Assembly: GCA_031181325.1 (NCBI GenBank)
Contig: JAPSKX010000013.1
Coordinates: 1-51,231, forward strand
Origin: Paenibacillus sp.
Lineage (GTDB): Bacteria; Bacillota; Bacilli; Paenibacillales; YIM-B00363
DNA length: 51,231 nt
Direction: 5' to 3'
Made by a program: the position numbers and the translations under genes. How positions within the stretch are numbered: the first letter of the stretch is position 1; each line of letters opens with the position of its first letter. Shown here in pieces: positions 33,062 to 42,500 of this stretch. The notes below the pieces were generated by a model. That model saw only the letters and a program-made list of their open reading frames with translations, did no database searches and had not been told where the DNA came from.

Positions 33062-34738
33062 TTACTTCGTCCGATCGAATGCGGCTTGGGCTACCGCCAC
33101 GTACTCTTCTAGCCCCATCTTGTTCAACTCCGCGATATAACTGTCCCATTGCGAGAAGGGACGATTGCCGGTAATGAAAGCGACCGCGCTAGTGCTGATA
33201 TAATCGTCGATCGCCGTCTTGCTGTTGGCGATCTGCTTCAGCTCGTCGGGCGTATAGCTCAGCTTGGATATGACCTCCGAGGGGAAGGTGGACGCATATC
33301 CTTCCGCATAAGCCGGCTGCCAGTTCGGCGCTGCCGCGGGATCGCGTTCCCCTCTCTTAATCGAGGAAGCGGACTTGCCGAGCAGCGGCGAACGATAGGC
33401 GGGAGCCGCATCGTTCCAATGCTTGTTCTGCGGATTGTTCCAGATAGAAGGGTTCAGCACGGCGATCTGCGTAGCGATCCCCTCGGATGCCTCGAAGTCG
33501 CCTTCGTATTCCGCCGTCACGGCCGGATCGTTCGACCAATCCACGCCCTTCTCCCCGTACCGGCTTACGATCGACATCTCGGCATCCAATAGGAAATCCC
33601 CGATCTTGAACGCGAGCTCCGGATCCTTGGCATCCTTCGTAATAAACCACAATTGCGTCGGCAGCGTCGGGCTGTACGGCGTTCCCGTTACCCCGCCCGG
33701 CCCTTTGACCGGCGGCAGCAGGGTCATCTTGTTCCCCAGCTCCGGACCGAACGCGCTGTAGCTGCCGGAGCTCACGATCCCCGCCATGCCCCCCCGCACG
33801 TTAATCAACGCTTTCATTTGCGTCTCGTCTTGGGTGAAGGACAAGGAGGAGAACAGGCCTTCTTGGACGAGCTTGTGCATGTACTCCAAGCCTTGTCTCC
33901 ACTCCGGCTGCGTGAAGGCCGGCGTGACCCGTCCCTCCTTCGCCATCAAATACCCTTTACCCGGATCGGCATAGATGAACGCGTTCATCAAATAGACTTG
34001 CGGGTTTTGCGACCAGCCGTTCACGGAGCCGACGATGCCGACTTCGTCCTTCTTGCCGTTGCCGTTGGGATCTTTCTCGCTGAAAGCTTTCAGCACTTCG
34101 TACAGCTCGTCGGTCGTCGTCGGCACGTCCAAGCCTACCTTCTCTAACCATTCCGAATGAATCCAAGCGCGATGGGAGCCCTCGTTCCACTGGAACGGAG
34201 CGTAGCGGGGCAGTGCGTAAACGCTCCCATCCGCGAGCTTCATATTGTTGTAAATAAACTCTTTCTCCGGAATGCCGTTGAAATTCACGGCGAGCTCGGG
34301 ATCGTTCAAGTAATCGTCCTGCTTAATAAAGATACCTTTGCTCGCATAGTCGTAAATCGTCGACTCATTCAAATACATATTGACCACGTCGGGCAAGGTC
34401 TCGCCGGAGGAGACCATCAAAGACAGCTTCGTGAGCGCTTCGTCCTGCTTGTTCGGCAGCACGACGAAGTCCAGATTCACGTGAAGTGCTTCTTCGATCA
34501 GCTTGGTGTAGTGATTGGTTTCGTAATCCTCGATGTTGGGATTCGTTTGTACGGCGACCCGGATCGTGGGACGATCGTCGACGGCATTGCCGGAGCCGTT
34601 GTCCCCCGGATTCGTCGCTTCCTTCCCTTCGTCGCTCGATGCGCACGCCGCCAGCAGCGCGCCCGCCATGCTCACTACGAGCAGAGCGCTTACCATCCGG
34701 CTTTTCGTGACCTGTTTCTCTGTTCTCAAACCTTTCAT
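33062..34738 (-). CDS. Extracellular solute-binding lipoprotein (LplA type), second system
   Basis: 558 residues. Signal peptide with lipobox LLAAC (Cys about 32), Gly/Asn/Asp-rich linker, then a periplasmic-binding fold with SGETLPDVVNMYLNES near the hinge and AFIYADPGKGYLMAKEGRV. Membrane-anchored receptor of the second importer. The annotated ATG sits directly against GGGAGG; a TTG three codons later (34729) is 8 bases from it and may be the true start, with little effect on the product. Transcription probably starts at the TACAAT box just upstream, with a cre-like site over the start point. Confidence 0.91.
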   Translation of the reverse strand: MKGLRTEKQVTKSRMVSALLVVSMAGALLAACASSDEGKEATNPGDNGSGNAVDDRPTIRVAVQTNPNIEDYETNHYTKLIEEALHVNLDFVVLPNKQDEALTKLSLMVSSGETLPDVVNMYLNESTIYDYASKGIFIKQDDYLNDPELAVNFNGIPEKEFIYNNMKLADGSVYALPRYAPFQWNEGSHRAWIHSEWLEKVGLDVPTTTDELYEVLKAFSEKDPNGNGKKDEVGIVGSVNGWSQNPQVYLMNAFIYADPGKGYLMAKEGRVTPAFTQPEWRQGLEYMHKLVQEGLFSSLSFTQDETQMKALINVRGGMAGIVSSGSYSAFGPELGNKMTLLPPVKGPGGVTGTPYSPTLPTQLWFITKDAKDPELAFKIGDFLLDAEMSIVSRYGEKGVDWSNDPAVTAEYEGDFEASEGIATQIAVLNPSIWNNPQNKHWNDAAPAYRSPLLGKSASSIKRGERDPAAAPNWQPAYAEGYASTFPSEVISKLSYTPDELKQIANSKTAIDDYISTSAVAFITGNRPFSQWDSYIAELNKMGLEEYVAVAQAAFDRTK

Positions 34739-34754
34739 CCTCCCTTATTCGGTT

Positions 34755-34768
34755 ATAAATCGCTTACA
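34755..34768 (-). promoter_or_regulatory. Degenerate cre-like site and -10 box before the second binding protein
   Basis: ATAAATCGCTTACA matches 12 of 14 positions of the CcpA site TGWAANCGNTNWCA. A TACAAT -10 box lies at 34779-34774, so the site covers the predicted start point, where CcpA binding represses. No good -35 box is visible, which suggests activation by the AraC protein encoded upstream. Confidence 0.4.
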
Positions 34769-34869
34769 TGGCCATTGTAGACGCGGCATCGACCTCCGCG
34801 TCCACAGCCGTATTCGCTTTTCCCTGTCAGTTCGTCAGATTGCCCCCGTCGCACTTTCGTTTCGTCCTG

Positions 34870-37179
34870 TCACTCCGTAGGATCGCGATGATGTTCCCGC
34901 CAGACCGTCGGCGAGACGACATGTTTTTTAGCGAACGCGCGATAAAACGTGTTTTCGCTCCCGAAGCCGCAGAGTTTCAAGATTTTACTGTTGGGATAAT
35001 CCGTCGTAAGCAATAACCGCTCCGCATGTCCGATTCGGATCTCTTCTATATATTTGCCGAGCGTCTTGCCCGTTTGCTCCTTCACGAAGGAGAACACATA
35101 TTTCTCGGAGATGAACAGCTCCGCGGCGATGCCGCCGGCCGACAACGCCGGATCGGCGTAGTGCTCTTCGATATACGTAAGGACGTCCGCCTTCAGCTTG
35201 TCATTGTTGCTTCTCTTGCTCGTTAAGACGACGGCGCACAATTGCAGAGCGACTTGCTTCAGTTCCTGGCACAATTTTATGATGTCGCTGGCTTGGTCGT
35301 AATCGGGAACGACGATGGACGGCGCGTCGCCTCCGCTCCTTTTCGCCAGAATGACCTTGTATGCGTTATGCACCGTCTGTCGGAACGAGAAGAAGATTTG
35401 CAGCTGCTCCTGCTCCGTCATGTACGGGGCGCCGACCAATTGGATGCTGTCGGCGAATATTTGCGACACGATTCCGCTCTCCCCGGCAATCAGGGCGTCG
35501 TACAGCTTCAGCGCGACGGCGATATCGAAGGTTTGCTTCTCCGCGCTGTCCGTCGCCGGTTCATAGACATACACCCCGCCGGAAACCTCGTTTTCGTTCA
35601 TGCTGAGCGCATACATGGCTTGTTGGTAGGCGGACTTGGCTTGATGCATCTCCGACACCAGGGCGCTTACGCCAATATTGATCGTCCACGGGAACGGCGT
35701 TTGGGCGCTCAACGCCCGGATCAGCTCCGTCATTCGCGCTCTTACTCCTTCGATCCGCGGCTCTTCTTCGCGATCTAGGAACAGAACGAAAACCGTTTCG
35801 TCGGAATGGAAATTTAACGGCACCAGCTCGCGTCCCCCGAGAGCCTTGAACGCTCTTTCGATGTCCAACCCGATATTATGGCCGATCGACCGGTCCGCCT
35901 TCGCCGCTTCCTCCTCCGGCCGATAGCTGACTTTCGCGACGCAGTAACAATCGAACAGATCGCCGAAATACCCCTCGATCTCCTCCTTTTCCCTCTCGGT
36001 GTACACGCCTAGGATGAGCAAATGCTTCAAGACGGAGTATCGGATGGAATGGTTTAATGCTTCGATTCGGCCGAGCTGCTCCTCGTGAATCGTATTCATT
36101 TCCTGGAAGGCGTTATTGATGTACTTATATTCGTTACGAACGTTCATCCTGGCATTGGTGGACCTTGACGCCGACTCCAACAGCCTCGTCAGCCATAACG
36201 TCTCCTTCATCGAGAAGGATAGCAGCAGCAAGACGATGACGACCGTCCCCGCGATGACATAAAACACGACAAGCTCCAACAACGAGTTCACATTCCGCTC
36301 GAACACATGATGGGGAATGCCGATCACGGCTTTCATGCCCAGTAGATTGTTAGCATAGGTAAGCGCGATAAATTTATCCGAGCCTATCGTGATTTCATCC
36401 AAATCCCGAACATCCCCGCGCACTCCCTCGCCGGCATAATTGTGCGACAGGATGATACGGTCGTCGTTGTCCGCGATATAAGCGAAGTGGTCCCCTAACT
36501 GCTCCTCGTAAAGCAACTCGCGTAAAATATCCCTCGTATCGAAATCGACGGCGAGCACGCTTTGCTGCTCGAAAGCCGAGTAATAGGAGTTATTCAGCAG
36601 CAATGTGACGCTTTCGAACGGATCCCGGCTGTAATGGGACGAAAATACCGGCTTGGCCGGCAAAATCTCCATATTGTAGTGCTCTTCGAACAGAAGCTTC
36701 CGCCACTCCTGAACGGTGACATCCTCATAACGGTAATTTCGTTCGTACACATCCTCATAGCGATCCGAAGAAATATAATTGGAGATAAAAATCGGGTTAT
36801 TCTTGAACGCCACGTACACGTTCGAGAATGAATCCTGCGTCAACGACAAGCTTTTCAGCTTCGTCTGCAGCCGGTTGAAATCCACATAATATTCGCTGGA
36901 GGGCTCCCCCTTCAGAAAAAACAACCGCTTGAACGATTCCTCCTGCCGCAGAAGGTTCGTAATCTCATGGGCTCTTAGCACCTGCGCCTCCAACGCGTCA
37001 AGGCCCTCCTCCAATCTAGCGCTGTATTTATCGATCGTCAGTTGCTTGGCCAATCCGAACGATTTGAAATACAGCGGCGCGATCATCAAGAGCAGCACCG
37101 CGAATACAAGCACATATTTGATCAGACGTTTCGTGAATATGACAACCGTCCGATTCCTCTGCAGCAACGACCACCACAT
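34870..37179 (-). CDS. Membrane-bound AraC-family regulator (YesS type)
   Basis: 769 residues. Two membrane helices (about 20-38 and 295-318) enclose an extracytoplasmic sensor of some 255 residues. A cytoplasmic region with a degenerate GGDEF-like stretch follows (PWTINIGVSALVSEMHQAKSAYQQAMYAL), then the C-terminal double helix-turn-helix (AAELFISEKYVFSFVKEQTGKTL and SKILKLCGFGSENTFYRAFAKKHVVSPTVWREH). Such one-component proteins read an external sugar and activate transcription directly. The ATG follows GAGGGG at 9 bases. It lies directly before the second transporter operon and is its likely activator. A cre site and a palindrome lie upstream. Confidence 0.93.
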   Translation of the reverse strand: MWWSLLQRNRTVVIFTKRLIKYVLVFAVLLLMIAPLYFKSFGLAKQLTIDKYSARLEEGLDALEAQVLRAHEITNLLRQEESFKRLFFLKGEPSSEYYVDFNRLQTKLKSLSLTQDSFSNVYVAFKNNPIFISNYISSDRYEDVYERNYRYEDVTVQEWRKLLFEEHYNMEILPAKPVFSSHYSRDPFESVTLLLNNSYYSAFEQQSVLAVDFDTRDILRELLYEEQLGDHFAYIADNDDRIILSHNYAGEGVRGDVRDLDEITIGSDKFIALTYANNLLGMKAVIGIPHHVFERNVNSLLELVVFYVIAGTVVIVLLLLSFSMKETLWLTRLLESASRSTNARMNVRNEYKYINNAFQEMNTIHEEQLGRIEALNHSIRYSVLKHLLILGVYTEREKEEIEGYFGDLFDCYCVAKVSYRPEEEAAKADRSIGHNIGLDIERAFKALGGRELVPLNFHSDETVFVLFLDREEEPRIEGVRARMTELIRALSAQTPFPWTINIGVSALVSEMHQAKSAYQQAMYALSMNENEVSGGVYVYEPATDSAEKQTFDIAVALKLYDALIAGESGIVSQIFADSIQLVGAPYMTEQEQLQIFFSFRQTVHNAYKVILAKRSGGDAPSIVVPDYDQASDIIKLCQELKQVALQLCAVVLTSKRSNNDKLKADVLTYIEEHYADPALSAGGIAAELFISEKYVFSFVKEQTGKTLGKYIEEIRIGHAERLLLTTDYPNSKILKLCGFGSENTFYRAFAKKHVVSPTVWREHHRDPTE

Positions 37180-37234
37180 GCGACCATGCCCCTCTTCGTC
37201 CTTTTTCTTTATTTGAAGCCTATCATATTCACCG

Positions 37235-37266
37235 GTTTAGGCAACGAACGGTCCCCACGCCTAAAC
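37235..37266. promoter_or_regulatory. Perfect palindrome before the YesS-type regulator
   Basis: GTTTAGGC (37235-37242) and GCCTAAAC (37259-37266) form a perfect 8-bp inverted repeat with a 16-bp spacer. It abuts the cre site and lies upstream of a TATGAT -10 box (37227-37222). It could bind the AraC protein itself or another regulator. Confidence 0.45.
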
Positions 37267-37280
37267 TGTAACCGCTTACA
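37267..37280. promoter_or_regulatory. cre site (CcpA operator)
   Basis: TGTAACCGCTTACA fits the catabolite-responsive consensus TGWAANCGNTNWCA at every position and is itself near-palindromic. It lies 88 bp before the regulator ATG and about 40 bp upstream of the candidate -10 box. The rest of the 274-bp gap (37180-37453) shows no convincing gene. Confidence 0.65.
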
Positions 37281-37453
37281 AACCAGTCTACTGGAAGTTC
37301 CTCGCGGATAAAACCCTCACCGGGAATAGGTGCTGTCATGCGGTACGACGGCTCGTCCCCATTTTCCGCGCATCCTGTCAAACGGTAAGAAGAGGGCAAG
37401 CAGCCCCCCGCGGCTGATAACACCGCATCGTCGAATACAACCCGTCCCGCAGC

Positions 37454-38434
37454 CTAGTCGAGTTCTGCCGCAGCGTCCGTCGGGCGATTCGCCGCTGTGT
37501 AATGCTGCAGTAGTTTTTGGGTTCGCATGACGATCCGACTCACGATGATCTCCGGCTCCACTACTTTAGCTTCCGTGCCCAACCGGAAAAAGTACTGGGA
37601 GACGAATTCGATTTCCTTACGATCGATGAAGGTGTCGATATAGCCTGCGTCCTCGTTCTTCATGACGATATGCGGTTCCAGCCAAGGCTGGCCGCGGCAT
37701 TGCCGAAGTCCTTCTCTGGACAGCTCGACGTATAGCCGGACGGGCGCAACCGGCTCTAGTTCGGTATGGCTGCGCAGCCAATCGTGAAGGGCGATCCCGG
37801 GAGCATACACCCGATCCGCCTTGTCGAGCGTTACGATTCGGTCCGCGCGGAATAATCTCATCTGGTTAGCGTCCATATCGAAGGCGGGCATATACCAATA
37901 TCCGTTATAGGCGTAGACGCCGATGGGAGCCGCTTCCCTCGGCGAAGTGCCGTCTCTCGAAATATATTCGAATCGAACGACTTGTTTCTCGATAGCCGCT
38001 TCCACGATCTCTTTTAAAAATTTGGTCGGAATGCTGCTCTTCTTGCCCCAAAACGATAAAACCGCGTCGAGACGATCGATCTTCCTTCTCGTATCCGCGG
38101 GCAGACTTGCATATAGCTTCTTCGAAACCGAGCGGATATCGATCTCGAAGGGCAACGACGGGTAATAGTTCAGCGCTTGAAAGGCGAAGAAGATGGAAAA
38201 TGCTTCGTTCTCGCGAAAAAGAACGGGAGGTAACGTCCGATTGTCCAAAACGCGATACCCGCCGCTGCGGCCTGGTTCCGTATAGAGCGGAACGCCCATC
38301 TCGCTTAATTCGGTCAGATACCGATGAGCCGTCCGTACGGAAACGTTGAATTCGTCAGCCACATCTTGAGCGGTAAAACGGCGGCTGGAATTCACATACA
38401 TCACAAGGTCGAACAGCAGCTTGGCTTTGGACAT
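37454..38434 (-). CDS. WYL-domain transcriptional regulator (YafY family)
   Basis: 326 residues. Residues 1-60 form a DeoR-like winged helix (FTAQDVADEFNVSVRTAHRYLTELSEMGVPL, then GGYRV). The WYL domain spans about 135-215 (FEYISRDGTSPREAAPIGVYAYNGYWYMPAFDMDANQMRLFRADRI), followed by the WCX tail. GGAGGAG lies 9 bases before the ATG. It is divergent from a quinone-oxidoreductase-like gene with only 99 bp between them and most likely regulates it and itself. Ligands of WYL proteins are mostly unknown. Confidence 0.92.
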   Translation of the reverse strand: MSKAKLLFDLVMYVNSSRRFTAQDVADEFNVSVRTAHRYLTELSEMGVPLYTEPGRSGGYRVLDNRTLPPVLFRENEAFSIFFAFQALNYYPSLPFEIDIRSVSKKLYASLPADTRRKIDRLDAVLSFWGKKSSIPTKFLKEIVEAAIEKQVVRFEYISRDGTSPREAAPIGVYAYNGYWYMPAFDMDANQMRLFRADRIVTLDKADRVYAPGIALHDWLRSHTELEPVAPVRLYVELSREGLRQCRGQPWLEPHIVMKNEDAGYIDTFIDRKEIEFVSQYFFRLGTEAKVVEPEIIVSRIVMRTQKLLQHYTAANRPTDAAAELD

Positions 38435-38458
38435 CCATAAACACTCCTCCCAATAACC

Positions 38459-38486
38459 ATGACAACTATTGACATGTTATTATGAT
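38459..38486 (+). promoter_or_regulatory. Promoter of the oxidoreductase with TGACA direct repeats
   Basis: ATGACA (38459-38464) and TATGAT (38481-38486) with 16-bp spacing, both 5/6. The -35 region carries TGACA twice, 10 bp apart (38460 and 38470), a possible site for the WYL regulator. Confidence 0.45.
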
Positions 38487-38533
38487 ACATTGCTTTATGC
38501 AAGCGAAACATGTGCCGATTGGAGGAGGTAAGC

Positions 38534-39508
38534 ATGAATATGGTCCCTGAGAAAATGAAGGCCGTCGCGCTGCATAAATTCGGCGGTCCGGAAGAGTTGC
38601 GGCTGCAGGAGATCGATGTGCCTAACGTTGGTCCGGAGGACGTGTTGATTCGATTAGCATATGCCGGCGTGGGAGAGTGGGACGCCTTCGAACGACAAGG
38701 CGGATACGCGGAAATGCTGGGGTTGCAACCGGTATTTCCTTACATTCTCGGCTCCGAAGGATCCGGCACGGTCGTTGCCCGAGGGGAGAAGGTTTCCGAT
38801 GTTACCTTGGGAGACTGGGTCTACGCACCCGGGTTTCTGAATCCCAAAGGCGGCTTCTATGCCGAGTACGCGGCCGTTGAATCCCGATACGTGTCCCGTA
38901 TTCCCGACGGATTCGCCGTGCAGGAAGCAGCGGTCATATCCGGGGTCGGGATTACCGCTTTACGCGGACTGGAAGATGTACTGAAGCTTCGACCGGCGGA
39001 GTCCGTCCTGATTTTCGGCGCAAGCGGAGGGGTAGGGCATATGGCGGTCCAGCTCGCGAGGAGCCTGGGAGCCCGCGTATTTGCGGTCGCGTCAGGCGAA
39101 GACGGCGTTGCGATGGTGAAGAAGCTTGGCTGCGATGCGGTCGTAAACGGGAAAGGGGGGGATATCGCTTCGATGGCCATGGAGTTCGCCCCGAATGGTT
39201 TCGACGCGGCACTCTTCACTGCAGGCGGAGAGGCTGCGAATCACGCAAGCCGCTGGGTCCGTGCAAGCGGACGAGTCGCCTATCCTAACGGAATACGCCC
39301 TGAATTGCGCCTATCCTCAGGAATCAGTGTACAAGGATATAACGGCGAACCGGATGCTGATATCATTGGCAGACTGCATCGTTACATCATCCGAGATAGA
39401 CTATCCGTTCATATCGACCGTACTTTTGCTCTGGAGGACGCCAAAGCAGCGCATGCAGCGCTCGACAGTCATTATCTTGGGAAAATTTGTCTGAAAGTGA
39501 TTCCGTAA
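38534..39508 (+). CDS. Zinc-independent NADPH:quinone oxidoreductase (MDR superfamily)
   Basis: 324 residues. The GroES-like domain (1-120) lacks the zinc-ligand cysteines of alcohol dehydrogenases. The nucleotide-binding domain has VLIFGASGGVGHMAVQLARSLGARV at about 155-180, the AxxGxxG form of quinone reductases. The C-terminus ALEDAKAAHAALDSHYLGKICLKVIP is typical of the family. The ATG at 38534 is preceded by GGAGGAGGT at 5 bases; an earlier in-frame start has no comparable site. It would reduce quinones or reactive enones with NADPH, and is probably switched by the divergent WYL regulator. Confidence 0.92.
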   Translation: MNMVPEKMKAVALHKFGGPEELRLQEIDVPNVGPEDVLIRLAYAGVGEWDAFERQGGYAEMLGLQPVFPYILGSEGSGTVVARGEKVSDVTLGDWVYAPGFLNPKGGFYAEYAAVESRYVSRIPDGFAVQEAAVISGVGITALRGLEDVLKLRPAESVLIFGASGGVGHMAVQLARSLGARVFAVASGEDGVAMVKKLGCDAVVNGKGGDIASMAMEFAPNGFDAALFTAGGEAANHASRWVRASGRVAYPNGIRPELRLSSGISVQGYNGEPDADIIGRLHRYIIRDRLSVHIDRTFALEDAKAAHAALDSHYLGKICLKVIP

Positions 39509-39515
39509 TGGGGAA

Positions 39516-39555
39516 GCAAGAAGCGGCCTGTCGATGCCGACAGACCACTTCTTGC
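39516..39555. terminator. Shared terminator between convergent oxidoreductase and pectate lyase genes
   Basis: Stem of 18 bp (GCAAGAAGCGGCCTGTCG with CGACAGACCACTTCTTGC) and a 4-base loop. Fully paired with two G-U pairs as minus-strand RNA, with two mismatches as plus-strand RNA. U-tracts are short on both sides. Confidence 0.65.
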
Positions 39556-39586
39556 CAGGCAGCGTTCAAGCCGCGCCGGGATAAAT

Positions 39587-42500
39587 TTATTGTTTCAATC
39601 GCTCGAGATCCGTTAGAAAATGTTCCGCGAACGTCGCATCCAGCTGCTTGCCGGCCAGCGCGGACACCTCGCGTTCAAGCGCGTTCAATCCGTTGCGAAG
39701 TTTCTTGGCGTCGACCTCGTCTTGAAGACCGGCCGTCTTCGCAAGCAGGCTGCGAAGTACGCCTCGATTCGAGATCCAGCCTCGGTCGAAGGCCGCTTGC
39801 AGCGCGTCGTCAAGGACATGAATGTCTGTCTCGACCTTCAGGACGAATCGCCGCTCCGTGTCGTTGCCGGCCGCATCCGTTGCGATCACCTTGATCTCAT
39901 GATCGCCGATCGACAAAGCATAAGGCGCCGCTTCGATCGGCAGGCTGGCGTCGGCGCCGTTCAACGTCGCTTTCGCATCGGTCACGCCGCTGAGCGCGTC
40001 CGTAATGTCGAACGGAATGCGGACGGCCTCGTGACGGTACACCGCGGTCGTCACGGCAGGCTCGACGTCGGGACCGGTCCGATCGATGCGTACCGTCGCC
40101 GATCGGACAGCTTCCTCGTTCCCCGCGGCGTCCACGCTGTAATATCGCAGCGTATGGACGCCTTCCGCGTCGATCGCGACCCGATTGCCCGAGACGAACG
40201 GCGCATCGTTCACGCTGTAATAGGTCGTCGTCTCGGACCCCTCGGCGTCGACGGCGGTCAATGCGACGACTTGGGCCGTATTTTGCCAGCCTGGCGCGGC
40301 GTCGTCCGTCGTGACCGGCGGCGCGGCGTCCGGCGGCGCGGCGTCCGTCGGCACGGTCCGCGTCCGTACCGTGATCGCGTTGGACGCTTCCGATTCGCCG
40401 GAAGCGTTCTGCGCTTTCACAGTATACGTGTACTCGACTCCCGGCTCGACGGTGCGGTCGTAGAACGTATCCACCTTCGCAACCCCCACTCTCGCCGGCG
40501 GCTCGTCGCCGGTCGAACGGTAGACGTTATATTGCGCCGCCCCGCCGCGGGACGTCCAGATGAGTCCGACGAACGTCTCGCCCGTGAGCCCTGCGAATAG
40601 ATTCGACGGCGCAGCGGGCCGCGGCATATCGATGGAGAGCGCCTCGGACGGTGCGGATTCGCCGGCCTCGTTCACGGCCGTCACCTGGTAGCTGTACCCG
40701 GGCTGCCCCGCGCTCACGCCGTCGTCCGCGTATTCCGTCGACTCGGTCTCGGCCAGCAAGGTAAAGCCGTTATCGCTGTACCCTTTCCGATAGACATTGT
40801 AGCTTTCGGCGCCCTCGACCGCATTCCACGTCAGCTTGAATTCGGCCGTGGATACCTCGCCGGCGGACAATCCTGCCGGCGCTTCCGGCATCGCCACCGG
40901 CGGCTTCGTCGTCGCGCTTACGCTGCCGGACGGCGCGGATTCGCCGCCCGTCGTCGTCGCCGAGACTCGATAATAGTACGTCGTCGACGGGCTCGCGGTC
41001 CGATCCGAATACGTCTCGGCGCGAGTATATCCGATCTTCGCGTACGGGCCTTCCGGCGCGGTCGCCCGGAAGACCCCGTAGCCGACCGCGTGCTCGATCG
41101 GCGTCCATGCAAGCCCGACGGAGAGGCTTCTCGCCGCCGTAACCGCAAGGCCCGAAGGCGCCGGAGGCGCAGGCTGCGAAGCGTCGTAGGCGAGCACCTC
41201 CGCTTCTCCGGCCGGCGGGGCTTCGCCGCCCGCGTTGACGGCAGACACCTTGTACCGGTACGTCACGCCGAGATCGACGGCACGATCCGCGAACGCCGCG
41301 GACTCGGAGCTGCCGACGACCTTCAAGTTAGGGTCGAACGTGGAGGAACGGTAAATCAAATAGGCGTCCGCCCCGACGACCGGAGACCACGTCAGCGACG
41401 CCGCCGGTCCGTCCGAGAGCGCTCCCGCCAAGTCCGCCGGAGATGCGGACGGAGGCTCCGTATCCGGTTCCGTCCGCTTCACGATGACGAAATAGTTCAT
41501 GCGGGACGTATTTCCGTTCGGCCCCATGACGACATGCGAGCCTGCCGGGTAACGCTTCTTGTACAGCTGGTACGTCACCGGCTGATCGTCCGTTACCGCG
41601 AGTCCCGTATTCTCGTACGAGGCGGCCAACCACTGTGGCTTCGTCGTAATTCTCGAGTCGTGCGCGACGTATACGTCCGCGTCTGCGGCTAGATAGAACG
41701 AAACCAAGTTCTCGCTGGTAGCGCTTCTGGACCCGACCGCCGTCCGGATCCATTCCGAGCCCGCCACGGCGTCCGGAACGGTTACGAACGTATATACCTT
41801 GCTGCCGGTCAGGCGGTCTCCTGCGACGTAATCGCCGACCTGAAGGTTGTCCTGCACCGACCAGGCGGCGGCGTTGACGGCTCCGTTGCTGCCGTTATCG
41901 TTGACGATCGCGGTCCGGATCGCGTCCCCGTCCATGCCGGGCGCAGGCTCCGGCTCTTCCGGCTCCGGCTGCGGAATGACCGGCGGCTCGAACGGCGTAC
42001 CGGACCATGCCGGCGGAACCGTCGGGTACCCCTCCGGGAAGCCCGGCGCCGCCAATTCGTTTAAATAATCCTCAAGATTCGTATACCCGTCGCCGTTCCG
42101 ATCGCCGTTGCGGTCCTCCGGATCGGCGGGGTCCAGCCCCTGCGCCGTCTCCCAAGCATCCGGCATGCCGTCCCGGTCCGTGTCCGCGGGCGCCGTCTCC
42201 CGGGCCAACGTCGGGAAGCCGCCGACGTCGTCTTCGTCCCCGATGATGACGCCGGTTTGGTTCCGCACGCTGTCGACGACGCGAATGTCCACCGCGTCGC
42301 GAGCGATCGAAGCGCCGGAATATTCCAGGATGCGTTCGTAAGCGGTCTCCGGCTCCTCCGTATGCACCGGAGGGTACTCGAACCGCTCGGGAACGAGCGC
42401 GCTCGGTCTCTCGGCCTCCATCATGCCGCTGCCCGTATCGATCCCGTCCAGCACCCCGTTCTTGTTGCTGTCGATCCGGTTATTATCGAGGTACAGGCTG

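Noticed and set aside
34823-34872. CCTGTCA repeated 43 bp apart upstream of the second binding protein
   Set aside because: The match is only 7 bp, one copy overlaps the regulator stop, and the spacing is not typical of a known operator.
37229-37423. 64-codon frame between the YesS-type regulator and the WYL gene
   Set aside because: The product looks mildly protein-like, but the GTG start has no ribosome-binding site, and a full-consensus cre and a perfect palindrome lie inside it.
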